Assembly: GCF_014193285.1 (NCBI RefSeq)
Contig: NZ_JACHZE010000001.1
Location: 985,779 to 1,049,778 of the forward strand
DNA: 64,000 nucleotides
Origin: Atlantibacter sp. RC6
GTDB taxonomy: Bacteria; Pseudomonadota; Gammaproteobacteria; Enterobacterales; Enterobacteriaceae
Direction of reading: 5' to 3'
The first letter of the stretch is position 1; each line of letters opens with the position of its first letter. Positions 12,445 to 21,219 of this stretch are shown here, in pieces. The notes beneath the pieces were generated by a model. That model searched no databases. It was not told where the DNA came from and was given only the letters and a program-made list of their open reading frames with translations. Made by a program: the position numbers and the translations under genes.

Positions 12445-12470
12445 AAAAGGAGCCTGCGGGCTCCTTTTTT
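12445..12470 (+). terminator. Terminator after ypeC
   Basis: A ten-base-pair stem (AAAAGGAGCC 12445-12454, GGCTCCTTTT 12459-12468) with a 4-base loop, ending in a T-run. Confidence 0.85.
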
Positions 12471-12497
12471 GATCGCCTGTCCTTCCGTCAAGTTAAT

Positions 12498-12519
12498 AAT
12501 GTGATCGCCCCTGCAATTT
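12498..12519 (+). promoter_or_regulatory. Candidate CRP site upstream of the PTS cluster
   Basis: One strong CRP half (AATGTGATC) is followed at the right spacing by a poor second half (CTGCA). It lies about 120 bases before the EIICB gene. A TTGAGC (12563-12568) and a GATAAT (12590-12595) further down are 21 bases apart, too wide for a good sigma-70 promoter. Such spacing fits activator dependence, which is inference. Confidence 0.3.
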
Positions 12520-12620
12520 CTTATGGGCAATTTTTGCGCCCTGCTTCAGACATTATTTGACCTTGAGCTCCCCTCCTCTAACCGTGTTTGATAATACGAT
12601 GTCTTATCGGGGATATTGTC

Positions 12621-14180
12621 ATGAACGCGAATTTTAAAAACGAAATACAGACGTTCGGCCGCTCGTTACTGTTACCTATTGCCGTATTAGCGCCGGTGGG
12701 GATGGTGATGGGCATCAGCAGCGCGCTGGGCCAAAATTACATGATTGAAAAACTGCCCTTCCTGGGGAATGCCGGTTTTAAAGCGGTGCTCTCTTCGCTG
12801 GGCTTAATCAGCAGCGTGGTATTCCAGAATATCCCGTTGCTGTTCGCCATGGGCGTGGCCTACGGGATGTCGAAAAAAGAGAAAGGCATCGCGGTATTTG
12901 CCTCGGTCATCGCCTATTTAACGCTGTTAATTTCCATGCACGTGCATCTGAAATTAACCGGGCAACTGGCGAAAGGCGATTTGGCGCTGGTCGGCCAGGG
13001 CATGGTGCTCGGGGTGCAAACCTTAAAGATAGAGGCCGTCGGCGGGATTATTGCCGGGTTGCTTGCCGCCAAAGTCACCGACCGCTATTACCGGCTGCAA
13101 TTGCCGCTGGCGTTTGCTTTCTTTAGCGGGAAGAAATCGGTGGCGATATTAGCCATCGCCTTTGCAATCCCCATCGGGCTAATTATTCCGTTTATCTGGG
13201 ATCTGTTTACCGCCGGGATGAAAAGTATTTCCACCATTTTGATGGCGCCTAATATCGGGGCCGGGATTTATATGACCCTGAACCGGTTATTGATTCCCTT
13301 CGGCCTGCATCACGTTCTGAGCTCCACGGTGCGTTTCACTGAAGCGGGCGGCACCTATTTAATTGACGGGCAAACTTACGTCGGCATTTTACCCGCCATT
13401 AATAAAATCCTGTTCGAGCTGGGGCCAAACCATCCGGCGTGGGATCAATATATGCCGACGCTGACCAGCTATCTGGCCTCAACCCAAATGCTGACTACCC
13501 TGTTCCGCGTCCCGGCGATTGGCCTGGCGATGTATCACATGGCGTACTTTAAGAATAAAAAGTTCGCCAAAGGGATGATCCTGACGGTGGTGCTCACCGC
13601 GGTGCTGGGGAATATTACCGAGCCGCTGGAATTCTCGTTCCTGTTTATCGCGCCGAAGCTGTTTATCGTTTATGCCCTGCTGTGCGGCCTGATGGCTATA
13701 CCGCTCCAGCTGTTGGATGTTTCCGTTGGCTATATTCGCGGCACCATTTTCGACTTCGGTATTTTCGGCCTGATGTATGAACACACCCGCTGGCTGAACC
13801 TGATCCTGTTAGGCATCGCCAACTTCGTGGTGTTCTATTTCGTGTTCCGCTACGCCATTGGCAAATTCGATATTAAAACGCCGGGACGCGAATCTGAGAT
13901 TGCCGACAGCACGCTGTTGAATAACAAAGAGTACGACAAAGTCGCCGAACTGGTGATTGAAGGTCTGGGCGGTAAAACCAACATCAAACGCGTGGAAAAC
14001 TGCGTATCGCGCCTGCGCATTGATTTAAACGATCAGAAAAAACTCGATATGAGCATTCTCAAAGATGCCGGGTCGATGGGGACCTTTATCCCCTCCAGCA
14101 ACCATATTCATGTGGTGTTTGGTCCCCACGTCGAGTTTGTCCGTAACGCCGTCGACGACGCCTTAGCCGGTCATAAATAA
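12621..14180 (+). CDS. PTS permease EIICB, glucose/maltose (MalX-like) family
   Basis: A 519-residue fused PTS permease. The membrane EIIC domain (about 1-425) starts FGRSLLLPIAVLAPVGMVMG and carries the GNITEPLEFSFLF substrate-site motif. A cytoplasmic EIIB domain follows, with phosphocysteine C461 in ENCVSRLRIDL. It resembles the MalX/GlvC/NagE group that imports hexoses, maltose-like glucosides or GlcNAc while phosphorylating them. There is no EIIA domain, so phosphate probably comes from EIIA-Glc (Crr, also in this window). The start at 12621 (MNANFK) has GGGGAT upstream. It is the first gene of a three-gene operon; the next ORF starts eight bases after its stop. The substrate is unknown. 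Confidence 0.85.
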   Translation: MNANFKNEIQTFGRSLLLPIAVLAPVGMVMGISSALGQNYMIEKLPFLGNAGFKAVLSSLGLISSVVFQNIPLLFAMGVAYGMSKKEKGIAVFASVIAYLTLLISMHVHLKLTGQLAKGDLALVGQGMVLGVQTLKIEAVGGIIAGLLAAKVTDRYYRLQLPLAFAFFSGKKSVAILAIAFAIPIGLIIPFIWDLFTAGMKSISTILMAPNIGAGIYMTLNRLLIPFGLHHVLSSTVRFTEAGGTYLIDGQTYVGILPAINKILFELGPNHPAWDQYMPTLTSYLASTQMLTTLFRVPAIGLAMYHMAYFKNKKFAKGMILTVVLTAVLGNITEPLEFSFLFIAPKLFIVYALLCGLMAIPLQLLDVSVGYIRGTIFDFGIFGLMYEHTRWLNLILLGIANFVVFYFVFRYAIGKFDIKTPGRESEIADSTLLNNKEYDKVAELVIEGLGGKTNIKRVENCVSRLRIDLNDQKKLDMSILKDAGSMGTFIPSSNHIHVVFGPHVEFVRNAVDDALAGHK

Positions 14181-14188
14181 GAGGAAGC

Positions 14189-15547
14189 ATGATGCGAGCC
14201 CTGTACGATTCAAAAAGTAAAACCATTGACGATCGCGGCATGAAAGCGCTGTTTAGCCAGGAAGCGCGCGTCCAGTCCTGGCTGGACGTGGAGGCCGCGC
14301 TGGCGCTGGCTCAGGCGCAAGCGGGCATGATCCCGGAGACGGCGGCGCAAAACATCGCTGAAAACTGCCACCTGTCGCGTATCGATTTACAAGAGATGGA
14401 GCGGCTGCTGCGGGAAATCGGCCACGGCTTTGTACCGACCATCAAAGTGCTGGTCAAAGCCTGCTCCCCGGAAAGCGGCAAATATGTGCACTACGGCGTA
14501 ACCACCCAAAATATCCAGCAAACCGCGCAACTGCATCTCGCCTGGCAGTGCCAGCAAATCATCAACGGCTTTGTGGATGACATTCTGCGTAACCTGGCGC
14601 GCATGGCGGAGCAGCATAAAGATACCTTGATGGCCGGACGTACCCACGGCAAGCACGCCCTGCCGATCACCTGGGGTTATAAAGTCGCGGTGTGGATCGA
14701 TGAACTGCTCAACAGCCGCGAGCGCATGAAACAGGCCGAAAGCCGCGTGTTTACCGTGATGATGGGCGGCGCGGTGGGGGCGTTTCACGCCACCGGCGAA
14801 ACCGGGCGCCAGGTGCAGGAGAGCGTGGCGCAGCATCTGGGGATGCATTCGATGCGGGTGCCGTCGCGCAGCGCCCAGGTGTACCGCACCGAGTTCATCA
14901 GCAACCTGTGTTTGCTGGCGACGACGCTGCAAAAAATGGCCGAAGAGGTGTATCTCACCTCGGGCGAAGAGTATGGCGAAGTCTCGGAAGCGTTTAAAAA
15001 AGGCACCGTCGGCAGCAGCACCATGCCGCAAAAGGTGAACCCGAAACTGGCGAAAGGGATTATCGCTAATGCGCAAAAACTCTACTCGGTGCTGACGTCG
15101 TCGCTGTACGTCTGCCCGCGCCCGTTCGAGGCCGACAGCTCCGCCTATTTCATCTTCGACGCTAACCTGCAGGAGAGCATGGAGTTGATGGCGGAAATCG
15201 TGATGCGCGCCGAAGAGTTAAGCCGCACGCTGGTGATTAATCCAGAGCGGATGAAGCAGAACGTGGGCATCACCCACGGGCTGATCAACAGCGAGAAAAT
15301 CATGATGGCGCTGGTGGAGCGGCTGGGCAAAGATCCCGCCCATGAGCTGGTGTATGAGATGGCGATGCGCAGCACTCATGAAGGCATCGAATACGGGCAG
15401 GTACTGCGCGAACAGCCGCTGATCCGCGCCAGTTTTGATGACCATGAGATTGAGACCCTGCTCGACCCGGCCTGCTACACCGGCCTGTGCGCGCAAATCG
15501 CCCAGGAGATGGCGCAGCGGGTCAGGAGGGAAATCGATGACGATTAA
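14189..15547 (+). CDS. Adenylosuccinate lyase-like enzyme of the fumarase/aspartase superfamily
   Basis: A 452-residue lyase of the aspartase/fumarase superfamily, closest in pattern to PurB and 3-carboxymuconate cycloisomerase. Visible motifs are VHYGVTTQNIQQTA (about 104-117), AGRTHGKHALPITWGYK (about 151-167, general acid/base histidine) and the signature GSSTMPQKVNP (about 275-285). Such enzymes usually cleave a C-N bond to release fumarate. Since housekeeping purB lies elsewhere in enteric genomes, a catabolic copy between a PTS permease and a NagA-like hydrolase implies a different substrate. GAGGAAG precedes tandem ATGs at 14189 and 14192. It overlaps the next gene by 11 bases. Confidence 0.8.
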   Translation: MMRALYDSKSKTIDDRGMKALFSQEARVQSWLDVEAALALAQAQAGMIPETAAQNIAENCHLSRIDLQEMERLLREIGHGFVPTIKVLVKACSPESGKYVHYGVTTQNIQQTAQLHLAWQCQQIINGFVDDILRNLARMAEQHKDTLMAGRTHGKHALPITWGYKVAVWIDELLNSRERMKQAESRVFTVMMGGAVGAFHATGETGRQVQESVAQHLGMHSMRVPSRSAQVYRTEFISNLCLLATTLQKMAEEVYLTSGEEYGEVSEAFKKGTVGSSTMPQKVNPKLAKGIIANAQKLYSVLTSSLYVCPRPFEADSSAYFIFDANLQESMELMAEIVMRAEELSRTLVINPERMKQNVGITHGLINSEKIMMALVERLGKDPAHELVYEMAMRSTHEGIEYGQVLREQPLIRASFDDHEIETLLDPACYTGLCAQIAQEMAQRVRREIDDD

Positions 15548-16748
15548 CGCGTTTCGCTCGACGCGCATCGTGACGCCTGGAGGGTTACGGAGCGGCGTGC
15601 TGGTGGTAGAAAATGGCAAAATCGCCGCGCTGACTGACGACTATCACGGCGAGGCGACGGATTACGGCGATGGTTATCTGATGCCCGGCTTTGTGGACAT
15701 TCACGTCCACGGCTGGGGGCGCGGCTCTTTTGCCTGGAAAGGCACCCGCGAATCGGTACAGGCCATGAGCCGGGATTTGATTCAGGCGGGCGTCACAGCG
15801 TATCTCGCCACCAGCGCCACCATGCCGCAGGATTTTCTCGAGCGTTCCTTGCAGGCGGCGGCGGAGTATATAGAAACCGCGCCGCCGGGCGATGGCGCAG
15901 AAGCGGTGGGCATCCATATGGAAGGCCCGTATATCAACAAAAAGTACCTGGGGATGCAGCGTGAAGATAGCCTGCAACCGCCCTCCATCGCCGGGTTTCA
16001 GCATTTTAACCGGCTGGCGAACGGGCATATTCGCCTGATGACGCTGGCACCTGAACTTGATGGCGCACTTGAGCTAATCCGCTATCTGCACAGCCAGGGC
16101 ATTACCGCCTCGGCAGGCCACACCGACGCCACTTTCGACCAGATGACCGCTGCCATCGACGCTGGCCTGACGCATGTGACCCACGCGTTTAGCGCCATGC
16201 GCGGTTTGCACCACCGGGAACCCGGCGTGGTGGGCGCAGTGATGTACTATCGTGACCTGTATGCCGAAGTGGCGAAGCAGACCGGCATCACCCTGCGGCC
16301 AGAGGTGTTCGATATTCTTTATCGCATCAAGGGCGACCGGCGGCTGGTGATGATGAGCGACTGCCTGGGCTATGTGGATTTCCCGGAGGGGTACCAATTT
16401 CACCACTATTTGCGCCAGGAAACCTTCAGGATTGCCGCCGGAAAATTGCAGATCAGCGGCAAGGACGGGGCGACGCGCAGCATTGCGCCGGATGACTGGG
16501 ATGGCGTGCGCCAGCTGGAGATGAGTTTTCTCGATTCGATCAAAGCGGTGGTGGATCGGCTGGAAAACGGCCTGGTCTCCGCCGCGCACATCGCCTGTCT
16601 GAATCCGGCGCAGCTGGCGGGTGTCGCCGACCGCAAAGGCAGCCTTGAAGCGGGTAAAGACGCCGATTTTCTGGTGCTGGACGAGGCGTTAAATCTTAAC
16701 GCCGTGTGGTGTCGCGGCGTTAAGCAACCGCTTGACGGCGTTAAATAA
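15537..16748 (+). CDS. NagA-like amidohydrolase (N-acetylglucosamine-6-phosphate deacetylase family)
   Basis: A 403-residue amidohydrolase-superfamily protein of the NagA family. Metal ligands are readable: H56-x-H58 (GFVDIHVHG), E129 (IHMEGPY), H195 (SAGHTDAT), H216 (VTHAFSAM), and catalytic D275 (MSDCLG). Classic NagA has ADGxH in its sugar site; here this is AKQTG, and NAM is SAM, so the substrate probably is not plain GlcNAc-6-P. The ATG at 15537 with CAGGAGGG upstream is chosen over a longer frame that only shadows the lyase gene. It overlaps the lyase by 11 bases and the convergent regulator by 8. Probable role: deacylation of the phosphorylated substrate or a product of the lyase. Confidence 0.75.
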   Translation: MTINAFRSTRIVTPGGLRSGVLVVENGKIAALTDDYHGEATDYGDGYLMPGFVDIHVHGWGRGSFAWKGTRESVQAMSRDLIQAGVTAYLATSATMPQDFLERSLQAAAEYIETAPPGDGAEAVGIHMEGPYINKKYLGMQREDSLQPPSIAGFQHFNRLANGHIRLMTLAPELDGALELIRYLHSQGITASAGHTDATFDQMTAAIDAGLTHVTHAFSAMRGLHHREPGVVGAVMYYRDLYAEVAKQTGITLRPEVFDILYRIKGDRRLVMMSDCLGYVDFPEGYQFHHYLRQETFRIAAGKLQISGKDGATRSIAPDDWDGVRQLEMSFLDSIKAVVDRLENGLVSAAHIACLNPAQLAGVADRKGSLEAGKDADFLVLDEALNLNAVWCRGVKQPLDGVK

Positions 16749-18288
16749 AAATTCCTGGGTAGTTTTGCGCCACAAATGCGCGCAATTGTTGTTCATTCAT
16801 CCCGGCCGCCTGTTGAGCAAACTGCGCTGCCGGGATTTTTTTCTTCGCCCGCGACAACCCCTGCTGGCGCAGCAAGGTAATATCGTCCTGAGTAAGATGG
16901 AAATTCACCTTGATATAATCCAACTGATAATATTTCAAATAGCTGGATATTTTATTGGTGAAGGTGATCAGCAAATCAAAGGGAATGCTTTTCAGCTGGT
17001 GCAGTTCATTAATATTCACGCAGGCGACGATATCAATATGAAACCAGGCGTGAAGCACTTCTTTAAAATAGCCAATTTTACTTTCCGACGAGTTAGTCAC
17101 GATAATAATCCGCTTACGGGGTTCGCTGACCAGCCGGTTTTGCAGCTCATATTTTTTGACGATCAGCAGTAGCGTCGCCAGATGCACGCCGGAAAACTGG
17201 ATCGCGTAATGCTGTTCTATTGCGGCCAGCGCCTGCTTCACACTTTCCCACAGTTGCGGATAGCTGGCGCGCACGCCCTGCAATTTTTTATCTTCAAACC
17301 ACAGGTGAAATTTATTCTGAATGATCGCCGAGCAAATAAACTGGTACACCTCGGCAAAATACGCCTGCCGGTTGTGAATCGTCGTCACCAGCGCAGGCGC
17401 GATACGATCGACAAACCGCCCCACCGCCTCAACGAGCGGCCGATCGTAAAGCGTGAAGGCTCGCCAGGTAGCGCTGAGTGACGATACCAGCAGATCGAGA
17501 AAGCCGTTTTCATTTGCTGACTCAAACAGCCCAAACGGCACCGTGGCAATAAAGTCCAGCGCTGAGATATCGTTAATTTCATGGCCGCGCTTCAGGCGAT
17601 GCATCGCCAGGCTCAGATAAACCAGGAAATATTTTTTGCCGTTGTAGCCAAGACGCAGCGTCGGTTCGATGCGTTGGGTGTAAAGCCGCGCGGCGGCGGC
17701 GATCTCTTCATTGCACTGGCTGAGAAAACGCGTCGCCACCGAGCGGTTTACCGGATCGTTGGCTTTATGGGCGATTAGCCGGTGGTCTTCGCCTATTTCC
17801 ACGGTTTTTAGAATCGTCAGGCACACCGCAATACGCAGCGCGATTTCGTCGCCGAACAACGCCGAGCCTTTGCGGTGAATACTTTGCAGGGTTAACTGCT
17901 TATCTTGTAAGAATTGGTTTAATACCGGGGCATCATTTTTCAGTGTGCTGGCGCTGACGAAAAACCGTTGGTAGTACTCGCTTTTATTCACCACGTCATT
18001 CAGACACAGCGCGACAAATAAATCGCGGGTGCGCTCTTGCGGGCTGGTGATATAGCGGTTGAACTTTATTTTCTCCAGTAGCTCAATATATTCGCCGTAA
18101 CCCATGGCGGTGGTGATCAGTTGATTATCAACGTGCAGATGAAATTGCTCCGGCAACAGCGCGTTAATCTCTTTCATGGTGCGCTTTAACGTTGAGAGCG
18201 TTTTGCCAAATCGTTGGGTCACATCGCTTATCGCAACCGGACTGTGTTCCTGCACGTATTTTACGAAAACCAGATCAAATCCATTCAT
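16741..18288 (-). CDS. PTS-type transcriptional regulator (HTH plus PRD/EIIB-like architecture)
   Basis: A 515-residue protein. The first 60 residues look like a winged helix-turn-helix (ISDVTQRFGKTLSTLKRTMKEIN). The middle is a long helical region with scattered histidines, as in PRD or Mga-type regulators. The last quarter (RKRIIIVTNSSESKIGYFKEVL, ...FDLLITFTNKI) has the alternating strand-helix layout of an EIIB-like domain but lacks the usual phosphocysteine. It is therefore likely a PTS-linked activator of the convergent EIICB-lyase-amidohydrolase operon. It lies tail-to-tail with that operon, overlapping by 8 bases. Family assignment is by architecture only, and the ATG at 18288 lacks a strong ribosome site. 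Confidence 0.6.
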   Translation of the reverse strand: MNGFDLVFVKYVQEHSPVAISDVTQRFGKTLSTLKRTMKEINALLPEQFHLHVDNQLITTAMGYGEYIELLEKIKFNRYITSPQERTRDLFVALCLNDVVNKSEYYQRFFVSASTLKNDAPVLNQFLQDKQLTLQSIHRKGSALFGDEIALRIAVCLTILKTVEIGEDHRLIAHKANDPVNRSVATRFLSQCNEEIAAAARLYTQRIEPTLRLGYNGKKYFLVYLSLAMHRLKRGHEINDISALDFIATVPFGLFESANENGFLDLLVSSLSATWRAFTLYDRPLVEAVGRFVDRIAPALVTTIHNRQAYFAEVYQFICSAIIQNKFHLWFEDKKLQGVRASYPQLWESVKQALAAIEQHYAIQFSGVHLATLLLIVKKYELQNRLVSEPRKRIIIVTNSSESKIGYFKEVLHAWFHIDIVACVNINELHQLKSIPFDLLITFTNKISSYLKYYQLDYIKVNFHLTQDDITLLRQQGLSRAKKKIPAAQFAQQAAGMNEQQLRAFVAQNYPGIFI

Positions 18289-18346
18289 GGAAAATATTGA
18301 GCCATTGGCGTAAAGGGGAATAGGCCAGTTTAGCGGATCATCATCG

Positions 18347-18376
18347 GGAAAACCGTGACAGATGGCCTGTCACGGT
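18347..18376 (-). terminator. Terminator after mntH
   Basis: On the minus strand a nine-base-pair stem (ACCGTGACA/TGTCACGGT, 18352-18376) with a 7-base loop is followed by TTTTCCC. Confidence 0.75.
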
Positions 18377-18381
18377 CGGGT

Positions 18382-19620
18382 TTACAGGCCAAACAGCGTG
18401 CCAATCAGCAGCCACAGGTTGAGCGCCACCACCAGCACCACAATCCCCCAGCCGATAATCCGTACCCGTGGCGTGTTAACCAGCGAGCCCATGAGGTTGG
18501 CGTCGCTGGTAAAACGCAGCAGCGGCACTAACGCCAGCGCAATACCGAAGCTCAGCAGTACCTGGCTCATCACCAGAATGCGCGTCGGATCGAGGCCCAT
18601 CAGGATCACGATAAAAGACGGCGCCATGGTGATGCTGCGGCGCACCCACAGCGGAATATGAAAACGCACGAAACCCTGCATCACCACCTGGCCGGCGAGC
18701 GTACCCACCACTGTGGAGGAGAGGCCCGCCGCCACCAGGCTGAGGCCGAAAATCGTCGCCGCCGCGTGGCTTAATAAAGGCTCAAGGGTTAAATAGGCCT
18801 GGTCGAGGTCGGCGACCCCGGTATGGCCGGAGAAATGAAACGCCGCCGCCGCCGTCGCCATCATCGCCAGATTGACAAATCCGGCGATGGTCATGGCAAT
18901 CGCCACATCCCATTTGGTGGCGGAATAGCGCTCGGCGCGCGAGCCGTCATGCAAATTTTGGGTGAGCGACGAATGCAGGTAGATGACGTGCGGCATAATG
19001 GTGGCGCCCAGCACGCCTGCGGCGAGAAACACCGCTTCCGAAGTCGGCAGGCTGGGGATAATCATCCCTTTACCCAGTTCACTAAACTGCGGCTGGGAAA
19101 AAATCAGCTCGACGATATAAGCGACGGCGACAAACAGCAGCAGGCCGCCAATCACCCTTTCCAGCGGTTTCTGACCACGGCTTTGCAGCATCAGGATCAG
19201 AAAGGTCGCCACGCCAGTGAGTATCGCCCCCTGTAACAGGGAAACGCCAAGGATCAGCTTAAAGCCAATCGCCGCGCCAATAAATTCGGCAAGGTCGGTG
19301 GCCATGGCGATAATTTCCGCCTGGATCCAGTAAAACCAGACCAGCGGGCGCGGATAGTGGTCGCGGATCTGTTCTGCGAGGTTTTTGCCGGTGGCGATGC
19401 CCAGCTTGGCGGACAACACCTGGATCAGCATCGCCATCAGGTTAGCCCACACCACCACCCACAGCAGTTGGTAGCCAAAGCTGGCTCCCGCCTGGATATT
19501 GGTGGCGAAGTTACCGGGATCGATATAGCCAATCGCCGCGATAAACGCGGGCCCCATCAACGCCAGCCTGAGTTTACGCGCCGTACGGCCATTACTGTTA
19601 TCAACGCGACTGCTGGTCAT
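18382..19620 (-). CDS. mntH: Mn2+/H+ symporter MntH (NRAMP family)
   Basis: A 412-residue inner membrane proton-coupled manganese (and iron) transporter with 11 predicted helices, nearly identical to E. coli MntH. The NRAMP ligand motifs are intact: DPGN in helix 1 ([12 protein letters not shown]) and MPH in helix 6 ([13 protein letters not shown]). The start at 19620 (MTSSRV) matches E. coli and has GAGG upstream; a longer frame would read through the MntR box. Divergent from nupC, it is controlled by the MntR and Fur sites described next. Confidence 0.96.
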   Translation of the reverse strand: MTSSRVDNSNGRTARKLRLALMGPAFIAAIGYIDPGNFATNIQAGASFGYQLLWVVVWANLMAMLIQVLSAKLGIATGKNLAEQIRDHYPRPLVWFYWIQAEIIAMATDLAEFIGAAIGFKLILGVSLLQGAILTGVATFLILMLQSRGQKPLERVIGGLLLFVAVAYIVELIFSQPQFSELGKGMIIPSLPTSEAVFLAAGVLGATIMPHVIYLHSSLTQNLHDGSRAERYSATKWDVAIAMTIAGFVNLAMMATAAAAFHFSGHTGVADLDQAYLTLEPLLSHAAATIFGLSLVAAGLSSTVVGTLAGQVVMQGFVRFHIPLWVRRSITMAPSFIVILMGLDPTRILVMSQVLLSFGIALALVPLLRFTSDANLMGSLVNTPRVRIIGWGIVVLVVALNLWLLIGTLFGL

Positions 19621-19632
19621 TTTTTGCCTCAA

Positions 19633-19652
19633 AATATAGCCTTTGCTATGTT
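19633..19652 (-). promoter_or_regulatory. MntR box of mntH
   Basis: On the minus strand the site is AACATAGCAAAGGCTATATT, a near-perfect palindrome that matches the E. coli mntH MntR operator at all but one or two positions. It overlaps the expected start region 12 bases before the ATG, consistent with manganese-dependent repression. Confidence 0.85.
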
Positions 19653-19661
19653 TTATGCTAA

Positions 19662-19680
19662 CAAAATGAGAATGATTATC
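19662..19680 (-). promoter_or_regulatory. Fur box and -35 region of mntH
   Basis: The plus-strand bases agree with 15 of 19 positions of the Fur consensus. TTGATA on the minus strand (19677-19682) can act as the -35 element, so bound Fur would cover the promoter. Fur control of mntH is known in E. coli. Confidence 0.7.
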
Positions 19681-19860
19681 AAGTTCATTCACAAGGGGAG
19701 CGTACGATTACTTTGATAGCTAAAAACGATGTTGGAAGAGCAGAGTGCGTCGCGCCGCGTTTTAATCCCGCGTGTCACGAAGTGTTAAAAGTATAGCCAG
19801 AGAACGTAACCTTTCAGTTCTTTACGTAACATATCAGAAATGTCTGGTGGATCACTATTT

Positions 19861-19890
19861 TTGCGGTTCGTCACAAGACCTTACTATAGT
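19861..19890 (+). promoter_or_regulatory. Probable nupC promoter
   Basis: TTGCGG (19861-19866) and TATAGT (19885-19890) are 18 bases apart, about 80 bases before the nupC ATG. nupC is CRP/CytR-controlled in E. coli, but I could not read convincing CRP pairs here, only a TCACA at 19871-19875. The rest of the 350-base divergent gap to mntH shows nothing else clear. Confidence 0.4.
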
Positions 19891-19970
19891 GAGCGTTAGA
19901 TCTCGTTTTATTACGCCTCGTTGCATAGAATGTGCAAGGAAATTAAACCTGCCTCATATTCGGAGCACAC

Positions 19971-21170
19971 ATGTCCCGCGTTCTGCACTTTGTTCTGGCG
20001 CTCGCCGTTGTTGCGCTGCTTGCTTTGCTGGTCAGCCGTAACCGCAAAGAAATTCGTATCCGCTTTGTAATTCAATTATTAGTGATAGAAGTCATTCTTG
20101 CCTGGTTCTTCCTGAACTCTGAGGTTGGCCTCGGATTCGTGAAAGCCTTCGCAGGCATGTTCGATAAACTGCTCGGCTTTGCACGCGAAGGGACAAACTT
20201 CGTCTTTGGCGGTATGAACGATCAGGGTCTGGCCTTCTTCTTCTTACAGGTTCTCTGCCCTATCGTGTTCATTTCTGCGCTGATCGGTATTCTGCAGCAT
20301 ATTCGCGTGCTGCCGATTGTGATCCGCGCTATCGGTACCGTGCTCTCCAAAGTGAACGGCATGGGTAAACTGGAATCCTTTAACGCCGTGAGTTCGCTGA
20401 TTCTGGGCCAGTCGGAAAACTTTATCGCCTATAAAGATATTCTCGGCAAAATGTCCCGTAACCGCATGTACACCATGGCGGCCACGGCGATGTCGACGGT
20501 ATCCATGTCCATCGTCGGCGCCTACATGACCATGCTGCAACCGCAGTACGTGGTGGCGGCGCTGGTGCTCAACATGTTCAGCACCTTTATCGTGCTGTCG
20601 CTGATTAACCCGTACCGCGTTGAAAAAGAAGATGAGAACCTGCAGATGTCCAGTCTGCATGAAGGTCAGAGCTTCTTCGAGATGCTGGGCGAATACATTC
20701 TGGCCGGTTTCAAAGTGGCGGTGATCGTTGCGGCGATGCTGATTGGCTTTATCGCGCTGATCGCCGGTCTGAACGCGCTGTTCGCCGCCGTTCTGGGCAT
20801 CTCCTTCCAGGGTATCCTGGGCTACGTGTTCTACCCGATTGCCTGGGTGATGGGTGTACCGGCAAGCGAAGCGTTGCAGGTGGGGAGTATTATGGCGACC
20901 AAACTGGTCTCCAACGAATTTGTGGCGATGCTGGATCTGCAGAAAATCGCCCAGTCCGCGACCCCGCTGTCTCCTCGCGCCGAAGGTATCCTTTCTATCT
21001 TCCTGGTGTCGTTCGCTAACTTCTCGTCTATCGGTATTATCGCCGGTGCGATCAAGGGCCTGAACGAAGAGCAAGGCAACGTGGTATCCCGCTTCGGTCT
21101 GAAGCTGGTGTACGGCTCTACGCTGGTGAGCGTGCTGTCTGCGTCCATCGCCGCGCTGATGCTGCCGTAA
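19971..21170 (+). CDS. nupC: Nucleoside:H+ symporter NupC
   Basis: A 399-residue concentrative nucleoside transporter (CNT family), one residue shorter than E. coli NupC, that imports pyrimidine nucleosides and adenosine with protons across the inner membrane. Family features are the G-Q-S-E-N motif ([16 protein letters not shown]), the conserved [22 protein letters not shown] segment and [14 protein letters not shown] precedes the ATG. It is a single gene with its own terminator. Confidence 0.96.
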   Translation: MSRVLHFVLALAVVALLALLVSRNRKEIRIRFVIQLLVIEVILAWFFLNSEVGLGFVKAFAGMFDKLLGFAREGTNFVFGGMNDQGLAFFFLQVLCPIVFISALIGILQHIRVLPIVIRAIGTVLSKVNGMGKLESFNAVSSLILGQSENFIAYKDILGKMSRNRMYTMAATAMSTVSMSIVGAYMTMLQPQYVVAALVLNMFSTFIVLSLINPYRVEKEDENLQMSSLHEGQSFFEMLGEYILAGFKVAVIVAAMLIGFIALIAGLNALFAAVLGISFQGILGYVFYPIAWVMGVPASEALQVGSIMATKLVSNEFVAMLDLQKIAQSATPLSPRAEGILSIFLVSFANFSSIGIIAGAIKGLNEEQGNVVSRFGLKLVYGSTLVSVLSASIAALMLP

Positions 21171-21184
21171 GGTTTGCCGGAAAC

Positions 21185-21217
21185 AAAAAACCCGCTTCCT
21201 GAAGCGGGTTTTTTTAT
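21185..21217. terminator. Bidirectional terminator between nupC and pdeA
   Basis: The ACCCGCTTC/GAAGCGGGT stem is flanked by an A6 run on the left and a T7 run on the right, between convergent genes. Confidence 0.9.
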
Positions 21218-21219
21218 GG

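Noticed and set aside
15435..15536. Longer N-terminus for the NagA-like protein
   Set aside because: The extra 34 residues are the lyase gene read in another frame; a strong ribosome site and family-like start sit at 15537.
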